From NCBI RefSeq assembly GCF_965208895.1, contig NZ_OZ242363.1, forward strand, positions 2,666,001-2,730,000: DNA of 64,000 nt. The letters run 5' to 3'. Numbering within the stretch: the stretch's first letter is position 1; the number at the start of each line of letters is the position of its first letter. A program made the translations under genes and the position numbers. The DNA is from Poriferisodalis sp965208895 (GTDB lineage Bacteria; Actinomycetota; Acidimicrobiia; Acidimicrobiales; Poriferisodalaceae). The notes below the pieces were generated by a model. The model was not told where the DNA came from, searched no databases, and worked only from the letters and a program-made list of their open reading frames with translations. Below, one piece after another: positions 54,201 to 60,200 of the stretch.

Positions 54201-57200
54201 TCACGCTGAGCGGGGCGAACACTGCCACGCCGAAGCTGGTGTTCGCCGACGCCGGGGCCCGCACCGCGGTGCTGACCTTCACCGCTGCGTCGGGGAGCGA
54301 TGACGACGCAGCCGACGAGACAGTGGTCGTTGCGCTCGGCGATCTGGGCGCGCGCGGGCTGGCGACCAACGTCGGCGGGGGCGCATCAGCCGATCCCGCG
54401 GCGAGCAGCGCAACAGTGACCATCACCGATGCCGCGCCCGATGTGACGGTCGCGCTGTCGGCGCCGTCGGGCGACGTTGCGGAGAATGCGGGCACCAAGG
54501 ACATCACGGTCACGTTGGGTCGCGAGCTGTCGGGTACCGAGACGGTGACGGTGCCGCTCACGGTGGCCGGCGCGATTGTCGGCGCCGACTTCACGCTCGG
54601 CCTGCAGCCGGCGACCCAGACCGGCGTGACGCTGGTGACAACGGCGCCGCACAGCACGCAGAATCCGGCCGTCAGCTTCGCCGCGGGCGCGTCCTCTGCG
54701 GTGCTGCGCTTCACTGCGGTCGCCAACACTGACCGCACCCAGCCCGCGATATCGGTGGCCTACGGCACCTCCACCCGCGCCCCCTCAGGCGGCGGCGGCG
54801 CGGTGCTCGGCGCGCTGTCGGGCAGTCCGGTCTCGTTCGTGGTGACCGACGACGAGACCGGCACGCTCGAAGTGCCGTCCGACTGGGCGCTCAAGCCTGC
54901 GGGTGTCGCGGCGGGCGGGTCGTTCCGGCTGATGTTCGTGACTTCTGAGACACGAAACGCGGTGCCGACCGATATCGAGGCGTACAACGACTGGGTGCAG
55001 GAGCTGGTGGCCCGCAACAGTCCCGGCGCGTTCAAGCCCTATGGGGGTTTGGTGAAGGTGGTCGGCAGCACGGCGGCAGTCGATGCCCGCGACAACACCG
55101 ATTCCAACGTGAACTCCGACGGCGCAGGCGAGCCGATCTATTGGCTCGACGCGTCAGGCGCGGGCGCGAAGCTGGCCGACGACTACGCCGGGTTCTATGA
55201 CGGCGAGTGGGACAACCGGTCGGCTGCCAATATCCGTTCCGAGCTCGGGACGGTTCAAGCCCGCAACACTGGCGGCTATTGGACCGGCAGCAGCGCTGAC
55301 GGCACCGCCGCGGCCAACCGGCACCTCGGTCATGCCACGCCGCGCACAGGCCGTCTCGACTCGGCTTGGTCGCTGACGTCGAACAACTCGCGGGCTCAGG
55401 CGAACGGGTATCCGCTGTTTGCGCTGTCGCCAGTGTTCGAGGTCGCACAGCCGCCGGCTCGGGTGGTGGAGTTGCGCGACAGTGCTGACGCACGTCTCGG
55501 GGCCGTGCAGACGATCCAGAAGGGTTCGACATTCTCGTTCAAGGCGGCGTTGGTGTCGGGCACGGGTCCGGTGACGGTGACGTTGAGTTACTCGGGCGCC
55601 TTGGGTGTGAGAGGCACAGACTTCACGGGGCCGTCGTCGGTGACGATCCCGGCGGGTCAGTCGGAGGAGACCGCGGAGATCGTGGCCTTGAATTCGGCTT
55701 CGCTGTCCAGCAAGGCGTTCAATCTGGCAGCGTCGGTGCCTGCGGGGTTCACGGTGGCGCCTGCTGCGATCGTCTTTGTGATCAACAATCCGCTGGTGCC
55801 GGTGAGCTTGGAGCGTGAGGACGACGCCGCGGACGAGGAGGCGGTGCTGGAGGCGGCGACGGCGGCGCGCAAGCATCGCGAGGCTGTGTTTGAGATAACG
55901 CTCGGGCGCAGCTTGAAAGCGGGCGAGCGGGTGGACGCGCCGCTGGTGGTGTCGGGGGTGTCGACGTCTGATTATTCGCTGTCGTTGGCGTCCGGAACCG
56001 GGGTGAACACCGGGGTGAGCTTGGAGGACGAGGGCACGCTGACGCCCACGGTGAGCTTCCGGGGCGCGGGCGCGCAGACCGCGACAGTGGTGCTGACCGC
56101 CGCGGCTGACGGAGTCGACGAGGGCGCGGAGACGGCGACGGTGGCGTTGGGCGCTTTGGCGGCATTCCGGGCCGACACCGACACCAATGTGCCCGGCGGC
56201 GCGGCGCCGACGACGACCGGGAATTCGGCGTCGGCGGCGATCGTGAGTTCTGAGGACACGCCGACGGTGACGGTCGCGCCGGTAGCGGCAACGGCTCTGG
56301 TCGGCGACGCGGCGGTGTTCGAGGTGTCGGCGAGCCCGATGCCCGCCGCCGACCTGGCAGTGGTGCTGGGGGTGGCCGAGATCGGGGGCCATGTCTCATC
56401 AGGAGACACCGGCGACAAGACGGTGACGATCGCGGCAGGCAGCGGCACCGCCCGCCACAGCGTGAACACCTTGGATGCGGCGAATCTCGCGCAGGGGTCG
56501 GTGAGCGCCACGGTCCGACCGGGCGCGTACGCGATCGGGTCGCCCAATGCGGCGTCGGTGGCGTTGACGCCGGAGATCGACGCGACGATGCGCAAGGCGG
56601 CAGTGGTCGCAGTCGGCGAGGCGTCGGGCCATCAGGACGTCGAGATTTCCTTGGGGCGAGCGCTGGCGGGCGACGAGACGATCACGGTGTCGCTGTCGGT
56701 GACCGGCGTCACCGCCGCCGACGACTTCACGCTCGCGTTGCAGCCGCTCAGCCAGACGGGGGTGACGCTGCTGACCTCGGGTGCGCACAGTGTCCAGAAC
56801 CCGGCGGTGAGGTTCGCTGCCGGGGCCAGCACGGCGACGCTGCGCTACAGCCCGGTCGACAACGATGTGCGCTCACAGCCGTATGTGACGATCACCGTGA
56901 CGGGCGGCACTGCGACGGGCGGGGTGGCGTTCGGCGAGGTACACGGCGGTGCGGTGAGGTTCGTGGTGACCGACGACGAGGCCGGCGACGTGGTGGTACC
57001 CGCGGATTGGCCGCTGGTGCCGAGGGGGCTGAGCGGCGGCGATTCGTTCCGGCTGCTGGCGGTCACGTCGCAGGCCCGCAACGCGGCCTCGGCCGCTATC
57101 GGCGAGTACGACGTGTTCGCCCAGGCGCTCGTGTCGGTCGGCCACGCGGCAGTCGTGCCCTATGCGGGCCTGTTCAACGTGGTGGCCAGCACCGCTGCGG

Positions 57201-60200
57201 TGGATGCCCGCGACCACACGTCGACCACGTTCACCCCCGCCGACAAGGGCGACCCGGTGTACTGGCTTGCGGCCACTGCCGATACCGCCAAGGTGGCCGA
57301 CGACTACGAGGACTTCTATGACGGCGGGTGGGCCAACGAGGACGCCCCCCGCGACGAGACCGGCGCTGCGGCAGCGCTTAGTGCGGGCGGCTACTTCACC
57401 GGCTCTGTGGCCGCCGGCACTGCCGCCAGCGGCCAGGAACTCGGCGCCGCCGGCGCCGCCAATGCCGCAGTCCGCATCGGCAAGCTCAATGACAGCGGCG
57501 CCGGGATCGGCCCGCTCAGTGCTGCTGCTCAGACTGCCGCCAAGAACTCCGCGCTGCCGTTCTACGCCCTGTCGCCGGTGTTCACCATCGCGTCGGGGCC
57601 GGAGATCTCGATCGCTGCAGGCACTTCGCCGGTGACGGAGGGCACCGGCGCGTCGTTCACGGTGACAGCCGACCCTGCACCGGGTGCCGATCTGACGGTG
57701 AATCTGACCGTGACGGAGACCAGTACCGGCGGCGGCGATTTCGTCGCTGCGGCCAATGAAGGCAGCGGCAAGACGGTGACGATCCGGGCGAACCAGGCCA
57801 CAGCGACGTTCATCGTCGCGACGGTGCCCGATACGGTCGATGAGCCCGACGGCGCGGTGTCAGTGACGGTGGCGGCCGGTTCGGGCTACACGGTGAGCGG
57901 TACCGACTCGTCGGACTCGGTGGCGGTGTCCGATGACGATTCGCTGTCGCTGACGCTGTCGCGTGATGCGGGGGCCAGCATCGACGAGGGCGCCTCGCTG
58001 GGTTACGCCCTCACGTTGAGCCGAGCGCTGGGGGCCGGCCAGAGCGTGACCGCGACGTTGGCGGCGGGCGGCACGGCTGCTTGGTGGGACGACTACCGGC
58101 TGGCGTGCGCAGATCCGGTGCCTGCCGGTGTGACGTGCACGATGACCGAGGCCACTCGACAGGTGGTGTTGTCCTCGAGCTTCGCGGGCACGTCGCTGGC
58201 CCTCACCTTGACGGCTGAACATGACGCGAACGCCGACGACGCCGAGACAGCCGACCTGGGCTTGTCGGCGAGCATTTTCGCAGGCGCCTATGCCGACGGG
58301 ACGCCGCGCGAAATCGACAATGCAGCGCCGTTGACCATCAACGACACGGTGGCGGTCACGCTGTCGGCGCCGTCGGGCGATGTCGCGGAGGCTTCGGGCA
58401 CCAAGGATGTGACCATCGCCTTGAGCCGGGCGCTGTCGGGCTCGGAGGTCGTGACGGTGCCGCTGTCGGTGGTCGGGGCGACGGTGGCCGACGAATTCAC
58501 GTTCGGCTTGGCGCCGTCGGCCCAGACGGGCGTGACGCTGCTGACGGCGGGTTCGCACAGCGCGCAGAACCCGGCGGTGCAATTGGCGGCGGGAGCGTCG
58601 TCGGCTGTGCTGCGCTTCACCGCGGCCGCGAACGCTGTGCGCACGCAGCCGTATGTGACGATCGCCTACGGGACCGCGGGGCGTGCGCCTGCTGGGACCG
58701 GTTTGACGCTGGGCGCGTCGGCGGGCGGCCCGGTGTCGTTCGTGATCACCGATGACGAGACCGGCGACATCGTGGTGCCCGGCGACTGGCCGCTGCTGCC
58801 GATGGCAGTGGGCCCGGGTGGGGATTTCCGGCTGCTGTTCGCCACGTCGGGTGCTCGCGATGCGACGTCGGCCGACATCGGCGACTACGACCGTTTCGTG
58901 CGGGCGCATGCGGCGATGGGCCATGCCGATGTGGTGCCCTACGCCGGTTTCTTCCGGGTGCTGGCCAGCACGGCGTCGGTTCATGCCCATGACCACAATG
59001 ACGCGAACCCGCTGCACGACGGGGTGGGCGAGCCGACCTATTGGCTGCGCCCCACCACGTCGGCGAACCACCGGGTAGGCGCCAACTACACGAGCCTGAT
59101 CGACGGGTCCTGGGAGAACGAGGCCGGCGTGACCGACGAATCCGGAGCGTCGGCGACGGTGAACGCCGCGGGATACTGGACGGGCTCCCTCGACAACGCG
59201 AAGGGGCACACCGGTCGCGAGTTGGGCGCGGGGTCAGGCTCGGCCGCCGTCGCCATCGGCAAGCTGAACTCGGCCACTGCCGGGGAGAACCCATTCGGGG
59301 GCGGCACCGCGGCGCGCACAACGCAACTGCCGTTCTATGCGATGTCGCAGACCTTCACGTCGGGCGCCGTCGTTGTCGTCCCGGGGGTGACGCTGTCGCC
59401 TGAGTCGGTGTCGGTGACGGAGGCGTCAGGACCTGCCAACACTGTCACCTACGCGGTGGTGCTCGACTCTCAGCCCACCCATCCGGTGATGGTCACGGCC
59501 ACGTCGGGCACTCCGGCCGCGGCGACGGTGAGCACCGGCGGCGGCGCAGCGGCCACGTCGGCGATGTTGACGTTCACCACGTCGAACTGGAGCAGCCCCC
59601 AGAGCGTGACGGTGCACGGCGTGGACGACTCCGCCGATCAGGGCGCGTCTCGGATGGTGGCGATCCGCCACGCCGCGTCGTCGACCGACACGAACTATGT
59701 GATTGCCAACGCGGGGTCGGTGTCGGTGACGGTGGTCGACGACGATCCGGCGCCCAGCGATGTGGTGGTGACGCTGGGGGTCAGCGCCACCACAGTCACA
59801 GAGGGCGCGTCGATCACGGTCACGGCGACGCTGGCTTCGGCGGCGCCGGTCGGCGGCGTAGTCGTGCCGGTGCAGCGCCGCGCTGCGGGCTCGACAGCTG
59901 CGGCGGACGATTACACGCTGGCAGAGTCGGTGATGGTCGCGTCGGGATCGATGTCGGCGTCGGCGACGCTGGCCGCGGCTGACGACAACATCGACGAGGG
60001 CGTCTCAGAGACGCTCGTGATCGAACTGGGAACCCTGCCGACGGGCTACACGGCAGGCACGCCGTCGCATCACAGCGTCACCATCACCGACAACGACGCC
60101 GCCGGGGTGACGATCGCGCAGTCGGGCGGTTCGACGGCTGTGACCGAGGCGGCGGGCCCCGCCAACTCCGACACTTACACCGTGGTGCTCGATTCTCAGC

